Below are positions 9,065 to 16,885 of a stretch of 64,000 nucleotides of DNA, in pieces; position 1 is the stretch's first letter, and each line of letters starts with the position of its first letter. The notes beneath the pieces were generated by a model that was given only the letters and a program-made list of their open reading frames with translations, did no database searches and was not told the DNA's origin. Origin of the DNA: JBEBVQ01 sp964527735. Lineage in GTDB: Bacteria > Bacteroidota > Bacteroidia > Chitinophagales > Chitinophagaceae. The translations under genes and the position numbers were made by a program. The DNA lies in NCBI GenBank assembly GCA_964527735.1, contig CAZGPG010000005.1, positions 117,225-181,224 on the forward strand, read 5' to 3'.

Positions 9065-10498
9065 ATGGGTAAGTATGATGCGGTTGTGATCGGATCCGGG
9101 CCAAATGGCCTGGCCGCAGCGGTTACGCTGCAACGGGAAGGCCTGTCCGTGCTGCTGCTGGAAGCCGCTGCGACGATTGGCGGCGGTACTCGTTCCGCAG
9201 AGCTGACCCGCCCGGGATTCCTGCATGATATATGTTCGGCCATACATCCGATGGCTGCCGCATCTCCTTTTTTCAGATCCCTGCCGCTGCATGAATATGG
9301 ATTGACATACATCCGCCCGCCCGTATCGGTAGCACATCCGTTTGATGAAGGGCGCCCCGCCGTTTTATATACATCATTGGAGGAAACGGCTGCAGCGTTG
9401 GGGCAGGATCAGAAAGCCTATCACAGCCTGTTTGCCCCCCTGATCCGGGATTGGGAGACAATTGACCGCCAGGTATTGGGCCCGCTTTTATCTGTGCCCA
9501 GGCATCCTTTTGCTATGGCGTGCTTTGGGCTCAAAGCGTTACGATCCGGCCGTAGCCTGGCAGATAAATATTTCAGGACGAAAGAGGCGCGCGGCTTGTG
9601 GGCCGGGATCACTGCGCACAGCATGCTGCCGCTTACCGCCATGACATCGGCGTCCATAGGGCTGGTGTTGGGCGTAGTAGGTCATCTTCATGGCTGGCCG
9701 GTCGTAAAGGGCGGCTCACAAAGTATTGCTGATGCGCTGGCTGCTTATTTCCGTTCGCTGGGCGGTGAGATCAGGACAGATACGACGGTAACCTCGTTAA
9801 AAGAGCTGCCTGAAGCAAATGTTTTATTGTTTGATACGGGCCCCCGGCAATTATTGCAGATATGCGGCGACCGCTTGTCCCGTTTTTATCGCTGGCAGAT
9901 AAAACGCTTCAGATATGGGATGGGCGTGTTCAAGATAGACTGGGCGCTGGACAGGCCGATACCATTCCGGGATGAAGCCTGCCGTAAAGCCGGTACCGTA
10001 CATCTGGGCGGGACGTTTGAAGAGGTGGCAATGTCTGAAAGCCTCGCCTGGAATGGCAGACATGCCGAACGGCCTTTTGTGCTGGTGGCACAACAGAGTC
10101 TGTTTGACGAGAGCCGCGCCCCGGCAGGGCAGCATACAGGCTGGGCTTATTGCCATGTGCCGCACGGTTCTCTGAGAGATATGACATCCGTGATCGAAGA
10201 CCAGGTAGAACGTTTTGCTCCCGGTTTTAAGGACACCATACTGGCGCGACATACATTTAATACTGAAGAAATGCAGCAGTATAACGCCAACTATATCGGC
10301 GGGGATATTAACGGCGGCGTGATCAATATTGCACAGTTGTTCAACCGCCCTGTGTTGCGGGGCAATCCATATCGTACTTCGGCCAAAGGTATTTACCTCT
10401 GCTCTGCTTCCACTCCTCCGGGAGGGGGTGTGCATGGTATGTGCGGATATAATGCGGCAAAGACTGCGTTGAAAGATGTGTTTGGTGTGCGTAAATAA
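9065..10498 (+). CDS. Phytoene-dehydrogenase-like FAD-dependent oxidoreductase
   Basis: This 477-residue protein opens with YDAVVIGSGPNGLAAAVTLQREG, a dinucleotide-binding fold (GxGxxG), then LLLEAAATIGGGTRS, the FAD loop typical of the COG1233 phytoene desaturase/PYROXD2-like family. The C-terminal GIYLCSASTPPGGGVHGMCGYNAA is the conserved FAD-binding end of the family. No carotenoid genes are nearby, so the substrate is unknown and a true carotenoid role is not supported. The gene starts 43 bp after the protease gene. Codon 1 is the ATG at 9065. Confidence 0.75.
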   Translation: MGKYDAVVIGSGPNGLAAAVTLQREGLSVLLLEAAATIGGGTRSAELTRPGFLHDICSAIHPMAAASPFFRSLPLHEYGLTYIRPPVSVAHPFDEGRPAVLYTSLEETAAALGQDQKAYHSLFAPLIRDWETIDRQVLGPLLSVPRHPFAMACFGLKALRSGRSLADKYFRTKEARGLWAGITAHSMLPLTAMTSASIGLVLGVVGHLHGWPVVKGGSQSIADALAAYFRSLGGEIRTDTTVTSLKELPEANVLLFDTGPRQLLQICGDRLSRFYRWQIKRFRYGMGVFKIDWALDRPIPFRDEACRKAGTVHLGGTFEEVAMSESLAWNGRHAERPFVLVAQQSLFDESRAPAGQHTGWAYCHVPHGSLRDMTSVIEDQVERFAPGFKDTILARHTFNTEEMQQYNANYIGGDINGGVINIAQLFNRPVLRGNPYRTSAKGIYLCSASTPPGGGVHGMCGYNAAKTALKDVFGVRK

Positions 10499-10546
10499 AA
10501 TAGCGCAATCATCCGGGAATGATATTCTATGCGTACCGGTTCTTGC

Positions 10547-10608
10547 GTAGAGACGCGATTTATCGCGTCTCCATCATAGCAGGGAGACGCGATAAATCGC
10601 GTCTCTAC
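10547..10608. repeat. Double palindromic repeat (GAGACGCGAT family), copy 1
   Basis: Two 25-base arms at 10547-10571 and 10584-10608 are perfect inverted copies separated by 12 bases. Each arm is itself palindromic (GAGACGCGAT-TT-ATCGCGTCTC). A second copy with identical arms lies at 21468-21532 inside the 3' end of hemA. This copy is intergenic, upstream of the sulfur cluster promoter. Confidence 0.9.
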
Positions 10609-10648
10609 ATACATCCTTATTGTCAAATACAGGAAGAAGTGAAAAAAA

Positions 10649-10679
10649 TTTGGCCGTTTAAATTATGAATGTAACTTTG
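10649..10679 (+). promoter_or_regulatory. Promoter of the sulfate assimilation cluster
   Basis: TTTG at 10649-10652 and TAACTTTG at 10672-10679, spaced by 19 bp, fit the Bacteroidota -33/-7 promoter very well. The predicted transcript would begin shortly before the SAM-I aptamer at 10702. Confidence 0.75.
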
Positions 10680-10701
10680 CATTCAGTTCTTAACAATATC
10701 G

Positions 10702-10806
10702 CTTATCCAGAAAGGCAGAGGGAAATGGCCCTGTGAAGCCTTGGCAACCGCTTCCTGAAAAGGAAAATGGTGCTAACTCCATCCCGTGAGATCCGGGAGA
10801 GATAAG
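10702..10806 (+). ncRNA. SAM-I (S-box) riboswitch aptamer
   Basis: P1 is formed by CTTATC (10702-10707) and GATAAG (10801-10806). Between them lie AGAGGGAAATGGCCCTGTGA, GCCTTGGCAACCG, AAGGAAAATGGTGCTAACTCC and a purine-rich segment, the conserved core of the S-box. It sits in the leader of the cysH-to-tauE cluster, with a terminator hairpin downstream. Binding of SAM would be expected to favour that terminator and switch the genes off when sulfur amino acids are plentiful. Confidence 0.92.
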
Positions 10807-10848
10807 TCAGTTGTAACAGTTTAAAACAACCCGGTTGTTTACATAACT

Positions 10849-10881
10849 AAAGCGCTTCTGATTTACCGGGGCGCTTTTTTT
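10849..10881 (+). terminator. Intrinsic terminator of the SAM-I riboswitch
   Basis: AAAGCGC (10849-10855) pairs with GCGCTTT (10871-10877) and is followed by an uninterrupted T-run to 10881. It lies 43 bp after the aptamer. A second small perfect hairpin (AACAAC-CCG-GTTGTT) lies between aptamer and terminator and may take part in the switch. Confidence 0.85.
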
Positions 10882-10957
10882 GTAGCGTATAAGAAGTACC
10901 CCCGGTTGAAAACAGGATAAGTGGTTTGATAACGAACCATTACCAGTTTAAAAATTA

Positions 10958-11074
10958 ATGACAATGAAACAACGTACACAAGCCGCCCGCCTGCAATCTA
11001 CTGCCCGTAACACCGCAGCAGCTATGGCTATGTGTTGTTGTATTTCCACTCCTGTCTGTTGTTGTTGCAGATAA
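10958..11074 (+). CDS. Cysteine-rich 38-residue leader peptide
   Basis: The frame reads ATG-ACA-ATG and ends at TAA 11072-11074. The peptide is basic and Ala/Thr-rich for 25 residues and then ends MCCCISTPVCCCCR, with seven cysteines among its last 13 residues, including runs of three and four. It lies between the SAM-I terminator and cysH, the first cysteine-biosynthesis gene. Runs of codons for the pathway product are the classic sign of a translation-dependent attenuator leader, and polycysteine leader ORFs are known upstream of sulfur genes in mycobacteria. A GGTCCGG / CCGGTTCC stem at 11115-11135 could be the responding hairpin, but no T-run follows it. A second start is possible at 10964. 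Confidence 0.7.
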   Translation: MTMKQRTQAARLQSTARNTAAAMAMCCCISTPVCCCCR

Positions 11075-11188
11075 TCCTTTCCTATACAGTGCCTTGCTGA
11101 TAGTGATATGTCCTGGTCCGGTTTAGCCCGGTTCCCATGTGCTTTTGTACCTGTTCCTTAGTATTTTTAGGGTCTGAAATTATAAGAA

Positions 11189-11908
11189 ATGAATCACGCT
11201 CCTGATAGGCTTGTGTCATCTCTGATCAACGAGATTGGCGGCCTGAATATACCTGATGCCCTGGCTTTATTGGTGGAAAAATTTCCCGGGGGGGTCGTTT
11301 TTTCTTCAAGCTTCAGCAATGAAGACCAGGTGATCACGCATTTCATCGCCGCCGCCAAACTGGATATTACCGTGTTTACCCTCGATACGGGGCGGTTATT
11401 CCAACAGACCTATAGTACATGGAGCAGCACAGCCGGCAGCTACGGGCTGAAAATAAAATCCTATACGCCTGACAGGGCTTTGCTCGAACCTTTCCTGGAA
11501 GAAAAAGGCCCCGACTCTTTTTATGCATCTGTAGAAAACCGGAAGGAGTGTTGCTTCATCCGGAAGGTAGAGCCGCTGAAACGTGCCTTGGCAGGGAATA
11601 CCGTATGGGTAACAGGGCTTCGCGCGGAGCATTCTCCCGAAAGGCAAAATCTCGCGTTACTGGAGTGGGATGCCGGTAATGAGATCATCAAATATAATCC
11701 ATTGCTGCACTGGACGACGGATGAGGTAACACAGTATATCCGGAAAAATCACGTACCCTACAATGTGTTGCATGATCAGGGTTTTGTCAGTATCGGATGC
11801 GCACCATGTACACGCGCCGTCAGGCCGGGAGAAGATTTCAGGGCAGGGCGCTGGTGGTGGGAAGACAGCAGCAAGAAGGAATGCGGCCTCCACGTGCAGC
11901 AACATTGA
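11189..11908 (+). CDS. cysH: Assimilatory adenylylsulfate (APS) reductase
   Basis: This 239-residue member of the PAPS/APS reductase family reduces activated sulfate to sulfite. It has the PP-loop-like SSSFSNEDQV (about 36-45) and the catalytic C232 in KKECGLH. The cysteines C121-C122 and C204-x2-C207 form the CC...CxxC set that binds a [4Fe-4S] cluster. This set marks the APS-using type rather than the PAPS-using enterobacterial type, in agreement with the absence of an APS kinase domain on CysN. Length is normal. It is the first enzyme gene after the SAM-I/leader-peptide region. Confidence 0.93.
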   Translation: MNHAPDRLVSSLINEIGGLNIPDALALLVEKFPGGVVFSSSFSNEDQVITHFIAAAKLDITVFTLDTGRLFQQTYSTWSSTAGSYGLKIKSYTPDRALLEPFLEEKGPDSFYASVENRKECCFIRKVEPLKRALAGNTVWVTGLRAEHSPERQNLALLEWDAGNEIIKYNPLLHWTTDEVTQYIRKNHVPYNVLHDQGFVSIGCAPCTRAVRPGEDFRAGRWWWEDSSKKECGLHVQQH

Positions 11909-11958
11909 TTAGCAGCAGACAACTTAATAACGACTCAACGAATAACCGAATCAACCCA

Positions 11959-12864
11959 ATGGCATACCAATTAGATTATCTGGATCAGCTTGAATCCGAA
12001 GCGATACACATCTTCCGGGAAGTAGCAGGCCAGTTTGAAAAACCGGCATTGCTTTTCAGCGGTGGCAAGGATTCCATTACACTGGTGCATCTGGCGCTGA
12101 AAGCATTCCGGCCGGGAAAGTTTCCCTTCCCGCTGGTGCATATAGATACCGGGCACAATTTTCAGGAGGCGCTTGACTTCCGGGATGGGCTCGTAGCGCA
12201 GATCGGCGAAAATCTGATTGTGCGTAAAGTGGAAGACACGATCCGCAAGAAAGGGCTGACCGAGCCTAAAGGAAAGTTTGCCAGCCGGAATGTGCTGCAA
12301 ACCTACACGCTGCTGGATACCATACAGGAATTCGGATTTGATGCCTGCATCGGCGGCGCCCGCAGGGACGAGGAAAAGGCGCGCGCCAAGGAGCGGATAT
12401 TTTCCGTCCGTGATGAATTTGGCCAGTGGGACCCCAAGCTGCAGCGTCCCGAGCTGTGGAATATTTATAACGGGCGCATCCACAAAGGAGAAAATGTACG
12501 GGTATTCCCGATCAGCAACTGGACGGAGCTGGATATCTGGAATTATATCCGCCGGGAAAAGATCGCATTGCCGTCCATTTACTTTTCCCACGAAAGGGAG
12601 GTGATAGAATATGAACGTCAGTTTGTTGCGGTCTCTCCCTTTATCCGGATCGATGAAGATGATGTGGTGCAGCGGCGCAGGGTCAGATACCGCACCGTAG
12701 GTGATATGACCTGTACGGCGGCAGTGACTTCTGATGCGTCTTCGGTTGACGATATCATTAACGAGATCATCCTTACCCGCACCAGCGAGCGGGGAGAAAC
12801 CAGGATAGACGACCGTGTCTCCGAAGCCGCTATGGAAGACAGGAAAAAGAACGGATATTTTTAG
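11959..12864 (+). CDS. cysD: Sulfate adenylyltransferase subunit 2
   Basis: This 301-residue protein starts at the ATG at 11959 (MAYQLDYLDQLESEAI), the usual family start; the frame is open further upstream but that part overlaps cysH. SGGKDS near residue 34 is the ATP-pyrophosphatase PP-loop. CIGGARRDEEKARAKER and FPISNWTELDIWNYIRRE are typical CysD blocks. With CysN it makes APS from ATP and sulfate. It begins 50 bp after cysH and ends 24 bp before cysN. Confidence 0.95.
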   Translation: MAYQLDYLDQLESEAIHIFREVAGQFEKPALLFSGGKDSITLVHLALKAFRPGKFPFPLVHIDTGHNFQEALDFRDGLVAQIGENLIVRKVEDTIRKKGLTEPKGKFASRNVLQTYTLLDTIQEFGFDACIGGARRDEEKARAKERIFSVRDEFGQWDPKLQRPELWNIYNGRIHKGENVRVFPISNWTELDIWNYIRREKIALPSIYFSHEREVIEYERQFVAVSPFIRIDEDDVVQRRRVRYRTVGDMTCTAAVTSDASSVDDIINEIILTRTSERGETRIDDRVSEAAMEDRKKNGYF

Positions 12865-12888
12865 TGTAAACTGTATTTAAGAAAGAAC

Positions 12889-14133
12889 ATGGACTTATTG
12901 AGATTTATTACCGCAGGAAGTGTAGATGACGGGAAAAGCACCCTGATCGGGCGTCTGCTGTACGATAGTAAAAGCATCCTTACCGATCAGCTTGAGGCGA
13001 TAGAGCGGGCCAGCAAAAACAGGGAAGACGGCGCTATTGACCTGGCGCTGCTTACAGACGGCCTGCGCGCAGAAAGAGAGCAGGGCATCACGATCGATGT
13101 GGCCTATAAATATTTTTCTACTCCCAAACGGAAATTCATTATAGCCGATGCGCCCGGGCATGTGCAGTACACACGTAATATGGTGACCGGCGCTTCCAAT
13201 TCCGACCTGATCATTATTCTTGTGGATGCCCGCAATGGCATTGTAGAGCAGACACGCAGGCATTCCATCATTGCTTCTTTGCTTGATATGCCGAATGTGG
13301 TGATAGCAATCAATAAGATGGATCTGGCAGGCTACAGCGAGCAGGTGTTTGAGCAGATCAAAACGGAATATGAATCCATCGCGGCGCAGCTTGCTTTAAA
13401 GAATGTGTATTACATACCCATCAGTGCGCTCAATGGTGCAAATATTGTAGATGCTTCAGCGGATATGCCCTGGTACCAGGGCGAAACATTGTTGGGCTAT
13501 CTGGAACAGGTGTCATTGCCTGATGTGGCGGAAGCAGCTCATCCCCGCTTCCCGGTGCAGTATGTGATACGTCCGCAGACGGACGCGTATCACGACTATC
13601 GTGGATATGCCGGGAAAGTAATCGGCGGTGTTTACCGGAAAGGAGATGCCGTGACCGTGCTGCCTTCCGGTACCGGCAGCCGTATCCTGCGCATAGAGGC
13701 GGCGGGCAGCGAGATCCCAGAAGCATACCCGCAGCAGAGCGTGGTGCTGCACCTGGAAGATGATATAGACATCAGCAGGGGAGATGTGATCGTCCGTACG
13801 GATGATCTGCCTGAAGTATCGCGCGAGCTGGATGTGCTGGTGTGCTGGATGGATCATAAACCGCTTGCGCCGGGCAACCGTTACCTGATACAGGTCCACA
13901 GCAGGGCCGTCCCTGCGATCGTACAGGAGATCCTGTATAAAGTGGATGTAAACACACTTGAAAAAAGCGGAGCGGAAAAAGCCGCATTGAATGAAATTGC
14001 AGGCGTAAAAATAAAAACGGCATCGCCGGTGGTATTTGATCCGTATAAAAAGCTGCGGGCCAACGGCGGGATGATCTTCATAGACGAAACAAGCAATGTC
14101 ACGGTAGGAGCAGGACTTTTTCAATCAGTATAA
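12889..14133 (+). CDS. cysN: Sulfate adenylyltransferase subunit 1 (GTPase)
   Basis: This 414-residue translation-factor-type GTPase drives the CysD reaction by GTP hydrolysis. The G motifs are GSVDDGKST (about 10-18), DAPGH (about 89-93) and NKMD (about 144-147). REQGITIDVAYKYF is the switch region. The length fits CysN without a C-terminal APS kinase (CysC) domain, in line with an APS-type CysH. It follows cysD by 24 bp. A 133-bp gap with a small hairpin precedes cysE. Confidence 0.95.
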   Translation: MDLLRFITAGSVDDGKSTLIGRLLYDSKSILTDQLEAIERASKNREDGAIDLALLTDGLRAEREQGITIDVAYKYFSTPKRKFIIADAPGHVQYTRNMVTGASNSDLIIILVDARNGIVEQTRRHSIIASLLDMPNVVIAINKMDLAGYSEQVFEQIKTEYESIAAQLALKNVYYIPISALNGANIVDASADMPWYQGETLLGYLEQVSLPDVAEAAHPRFPVQYVIRPQTDAYHDYRGYAGKVIGGVYRKGDAVTVLPSGTGSRILRIEAAGSEIPEAYPQQSVVLHLEDDIDISRGDVIVRTDDLPEVSRELDVLVCWMDHKPLAPGNRYLIQVHSRAVPAIVQEILYKVDVNTLEKSGAEKAALNEIAGVKIKTASPVVFDPYKKLRANGGMIFIDETSNVTVGAGLFQSV

Positions 14134-14210
14134 CCGGTAGTATATGCGCTGTTGTTGAATAATACCATCACATTGTAGCTGATATAAAACGCGTGAAGCG
14201 TAATGCATTT

Positions 14211-14226
14211 CCCCGTTCGGACGGGG
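14211..14226 (+). other. Intercistronic hairpin between cysN and cysE
   Basis: CCCCGT-TCGG-ACGGGG forms a perfect 6-bp GC stem with a four-base loop. No T-run follows, so it is more likely an RNA-processing or stability element, or chance, than a terminator. Confidence 0.4.
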
Positions 14227-14266
14227 CCGGGATAACTATGCTTTCTGAATGCCTAACCAGTAGATT

Positions 14267-15121
14267 ATGAAAAAAGAAATAACGACCACAAAAAATAAAA
14301 CTTTTATAGAGGAACTGTTTGAGCGGGGACATCATAATGAGCCGTTTTTCCCTGATAAGACACTTTCGGCTGAGTTTATAGACCACCTGTTTCACTTTCT
14401 GTTTATCCCTTTCAAAGGGAAATACGACAGTATTGTTGAGCTTGAGGCGGAATACGGGAAGTTGAAAAATACATTCGCTTCCTTGCTGTTCGACCTGATA
14501 CCGGACGAGCAGATTGTGACAGACCATGCCCGCACATTTTTCTTTACCATACCGGGCATTTACCGCCTGTTGCTGAAAGACGCTGCTGCTATTGTCCGTT
14601 TTGATCCGGCGGCGGTATCTATTGAAGAAGTGCTGGTTGCTTACCCGGGCTTTTATGCTACGGCTGTTTACCGGCTTGCGCACCAGTTGTATCGTCAGAA
14701 GGTGAAAATCCTCCCGCGTTTACTTTCGGAACATGCGCATAGCCGTACGGGGATTGATATACACCCCGGTGCGCTGATCGGCGCGTCCTTCTTTATTGAT
14801 CACGGTACCGGCATTGTGATCGGTGAATCTACGGTGATCGGCGATCATGTGAAGATCTACCAGGGTGTCACCCTCGGTGCGTTGAATGTTGCCAAAGAGC
14901 ACGCGAAAATAAAACGCCACCCGACGATCGAAGATAACGTCATCATCTACTCCGGGGCAACAGTATTGGGCGGCGATACGGTTATCGGGCACGACAGCAT
15001 TATCGGCGGCAACGTATGGCTGACAAACAGTGTGGCGCCCTATTCCGTCGTTTACCATAAAAGCGAAGTGCTGGTACGGGATAAAAACCCGCTGCCGGAG
15101 CCGTTAAATTTTGTTATCTAA
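14267..15121 (+). CDS. cysE: Serine O-acetyltransferase (EpsC/CysE type)
   Basis: This 284-residue protein has a helical N-terminal half and a C-terminal left-handed beta-helix of hexapeptide repeats (from about residue 160: GIDIHPGALIGASFFIDHGTGIVIGE). IDHGTG and the KIYQGVTLGAL segment are the catalytic and acetyl-CoA-binding region of serine acetyltransferases. The long N-terminal domain fits the EpsC-like group of Bacteroidota. It makes O-acetylserine, the acceptor used by the adjacent cysteine synthase. It ends 23 bp before cysK. Confidence 0.92.
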   Translation: MKKEITTTKNKTFIEELFERGHHNEPFFPDKTLSAEFIDHLFHFLFIPFKGKYDSIVELEAEYGKLKNTFASLLFDLIPDEQIVTDHARTFFFTIPGIYRLLLKDAAAIVRFDPAAVSIEEVLVAYPGFYATAVYRLAHQLYRQKVKILPRLLSEHAHSRTGIDIHPGALIGASFFIDHGTGIVIGESTVIGDHVKIYQGVTLGALNVAKEHAKIKRHPTIEDNVIIYSGATVLGGDTVIGHDSIIGGNVWLTNSVAPYSVVYHKSEVLVRDKNPLPEPLNFVI

Positions 15122-15144
15122 TCAACACACAATAAACAAGAAAA

Positions 15145-16056
15145 ATGAAAGCACGGAGCATTCTCGGAACGATTGGAAACACGCCCCATGTAAGGATTAA
15201 CAAGTTGTTTGGGGACAGCCACGAAGTATGGATCAAGCTGGAACGGAATAACCCCGGCGCCAGTATCAAAGACCGTATTGCACTCGCCATGATCGAAGAC
15301 GCGGAGCAAAGGGGACTGCTGAAAAAGGATAGCGTCATCATTGAGCCTACATCCGGCAATACGGGCATCGGGCTGGCACTGGTGGCTGCTGTGAAAGGCT
15401 ATAAGCTGATCCTGGTGATGCCGGAGTCAATGAGTATCGAACGCCGGAGGATCATGAACCTGTATGGAGCAGCATTTGAACTGACGCCCAGGGAAAAGGG
15501 GATGAAAGGCGCTATTGAGAAAGCCAGGGAACTGGTGGCGTCAACTCCCGGCGCATGGTCGCCGCAGCAGTTCGATAACCAGGTCAACGTAACCGTACAC
15601 CGGGATACTACCGCGCGGGAGATACAGAATGATTTTCCGGACGGGCTGGACTATATAATAACCGGTGTGGGCACAGGTGGGCATATCACAGGAGCGGCGC
15701 AATTGCTGAAGCAGCACTTCCCGGCGCTTAAAGTGTTTGCTGTAGAGCCGGAGCTTTCCCCCGTATTGAGCGGTGGTGAACCGGGGCCTCATCCGTTGCA
15801 GGGGCTGGGCGCAGGGTTCGTGCCTTCCATCCTGGAAACAGAAAAGCTGGATGGTGTGATACAGGTATCCAAAGACGATGCGTTTACCTATACACAACGC
15901 CTGGCCAGGGAAGAAGGTATCCTGGCCGGTGTATCCACCGGTGCGGCGCTGGCGGCAGTAGCGAAAAAGCTGCCTGAAATTCCACGGGATGCGAAAGTGC
16001 TTACGTTCAATTATGATACCGGAGAGCGCTACCTGTCGGTAGAAGGACTTTTTTAA
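15145..16056 (+). CDS. cysK: Cysteine synthase (O-acetylserine sulfhydrylase)
   Basis: This 303-residue fold-type II PLP enzyme has its PLP lysine K42 in NPGASIKDR, the cofactor and substrate loop EPTSGNTGIGLA (about 68-79), and the phosphate-binding GVGTGGHITG (about 172-181). It joins sulfide from CysIJ to O-acetylserine. Length is that of CysK/CysM. The two cannot be separated firmly from sequence alone, but CysK is the better fit. It is followed by cobA after 6 bp. Confidence 0.92.
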   Translation: MKARSILGTIGNTPHVRINKLFGDSHEVWIKLERNNPGASIKDRIALAMIEDAEQRGLLKKDSVIIEPTSGNTGIGLALVAAVKGYKLILVMPESMSIERRRIMNLYGAAFELTPREKGMKGAIEKARELVASTPGAWSPQQFDNQVNVTVHRDTTAREIQNDFPDGLDYIITGVGTGGHITGAAQLLKQHFPALKVFAVEPELSPVLSGGEPGPHPLQGLGAGFVPSILETEKLDGVIQVSKDDAFTYTQRLAREEGILAGVSTGAALAAVAKKLPEIPRDAKVLTFNYDTGERYLSVEGLF

Positions 16057-16062
16057 AACGAT

Positions 16063-16857
16063 ATGAATATGCAAACAGGAAAAGTGATCATAGCAGGTGC
16101 AGGTCCGGGAGATCCCGATCTGCTTACGCTCAAAGCAGCACGTTATCTGCAGCAGGCGGATGTGATACTGGCCGACAGGCTGGTCAGCCGGGATATACTG
16201 CGCGACTATGCAGCTCCCGGCGCTCAGATCCTGTTTGTAGGGAAAGAAGGAGGTTCTTATGCATCGGTATCCCAAAGAAGCATTAATGAACTGCTGGTTA
16301 CTTATGCGCGTAAGAGCCGGCTTGTGGTCCGGCTGAAGGGTGGGGATGTTGCCTTCTTTTCCAATGTGCTCGATGAGTTGCAGACCCTGAAGGCGCATGG
16401 TATCCCCTATGAGATCATTCCCGGTATTACGGCTGCTTCCGGGGCATCGGCATACACCGGCGTGCCGCTCACGGCAAGAGGGTATGCAGACTCGGTGCGC
16501 TTTCTGACGTATTTCAATAAAGAAGACCGGCCGGATGATTACTGGGCAGAACTGGCGACAACGGATGATACGCTGGTGTTCTATATGTCAGGCGCGGGTG
16601 TGCCTGCATTGGCCCGTGCGCTTGCTGCCCGGGGCATATCAGAAGATAAAGAAGTGATGATCGTGGCGCAGGCTACAACCCCGTATCAGCAGGTGTCATT
16701 ATACCGGATCAGTGAGCTTTCGGGCCTGGAGGAGTGGAAGTACCTGTCGCCCACACTGGTCGTTGTCGGAAAGGTGACGGTCCTGCACCGGCAATTCGGA
16801 TGGCGGGATAATACTGTAACGGATAGCCGGTATTTCGCCCCGGCGCAAAACAGATAA
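16063..16857 (+). CDS. cobA: Uroporphyrinogen-III C-methyltransferase (SUMT)
   Basis: This 264-residue SAM-dependent tetrapyrrole methylase has the N-terminal GAGPGDPDLLTLKAARYL (about 11-28), LADRLV, VRLKGGDVAFF and PGITAASGASAYTGVPLTARG, all hallmark SUMT motifs. It methylates uroporphyrinogen III twice to precorrin-2, the branch point to siroheme. Position between cysK and cysJ and the presence of downstream hem genes and a precorrin-2 dehydrogenase domain indicate service to the sulfite reductase siroheme. KGGDVAFF replaces the more common KGGDPFxF, a small deviation. ATG at 16063 or 16069 could be used. Confidence 0.93.
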   Translation: MNMQTGKVIIAGAGPGDPDLLTLKAARYLQQADVILADRLVSRDILRDYAAPGAQILFVGKEGGSYASVSQRSINELLVTYARKSRLVVRLKGGDVAFFSNVLDELQTLKAHGIPYEIIPGITAASGASAYTGVPLTARGYADSVRFLTYFNKEDRPDDYWAELATTDDTLVFYMSGAGVPALARALAARGISEDKEVMIVAQATTPYQQVSLYRISELSGLEEWKYLSPTLVVVGKVTVLHRQFGWRDNTVTDSRYFAPAQNR

Positions 16858-16885
16858 AATAACAATCAGGTAAAAACGCTGAATC

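Noticed and set aside
11797..11958. Upstream extension of cysD into cysH
   Set aside because: The frame is open, but CysD family proteins begin near MAYQLDYLDQLE. The extension overlaps the essential C-terminus of cysH in another frame.
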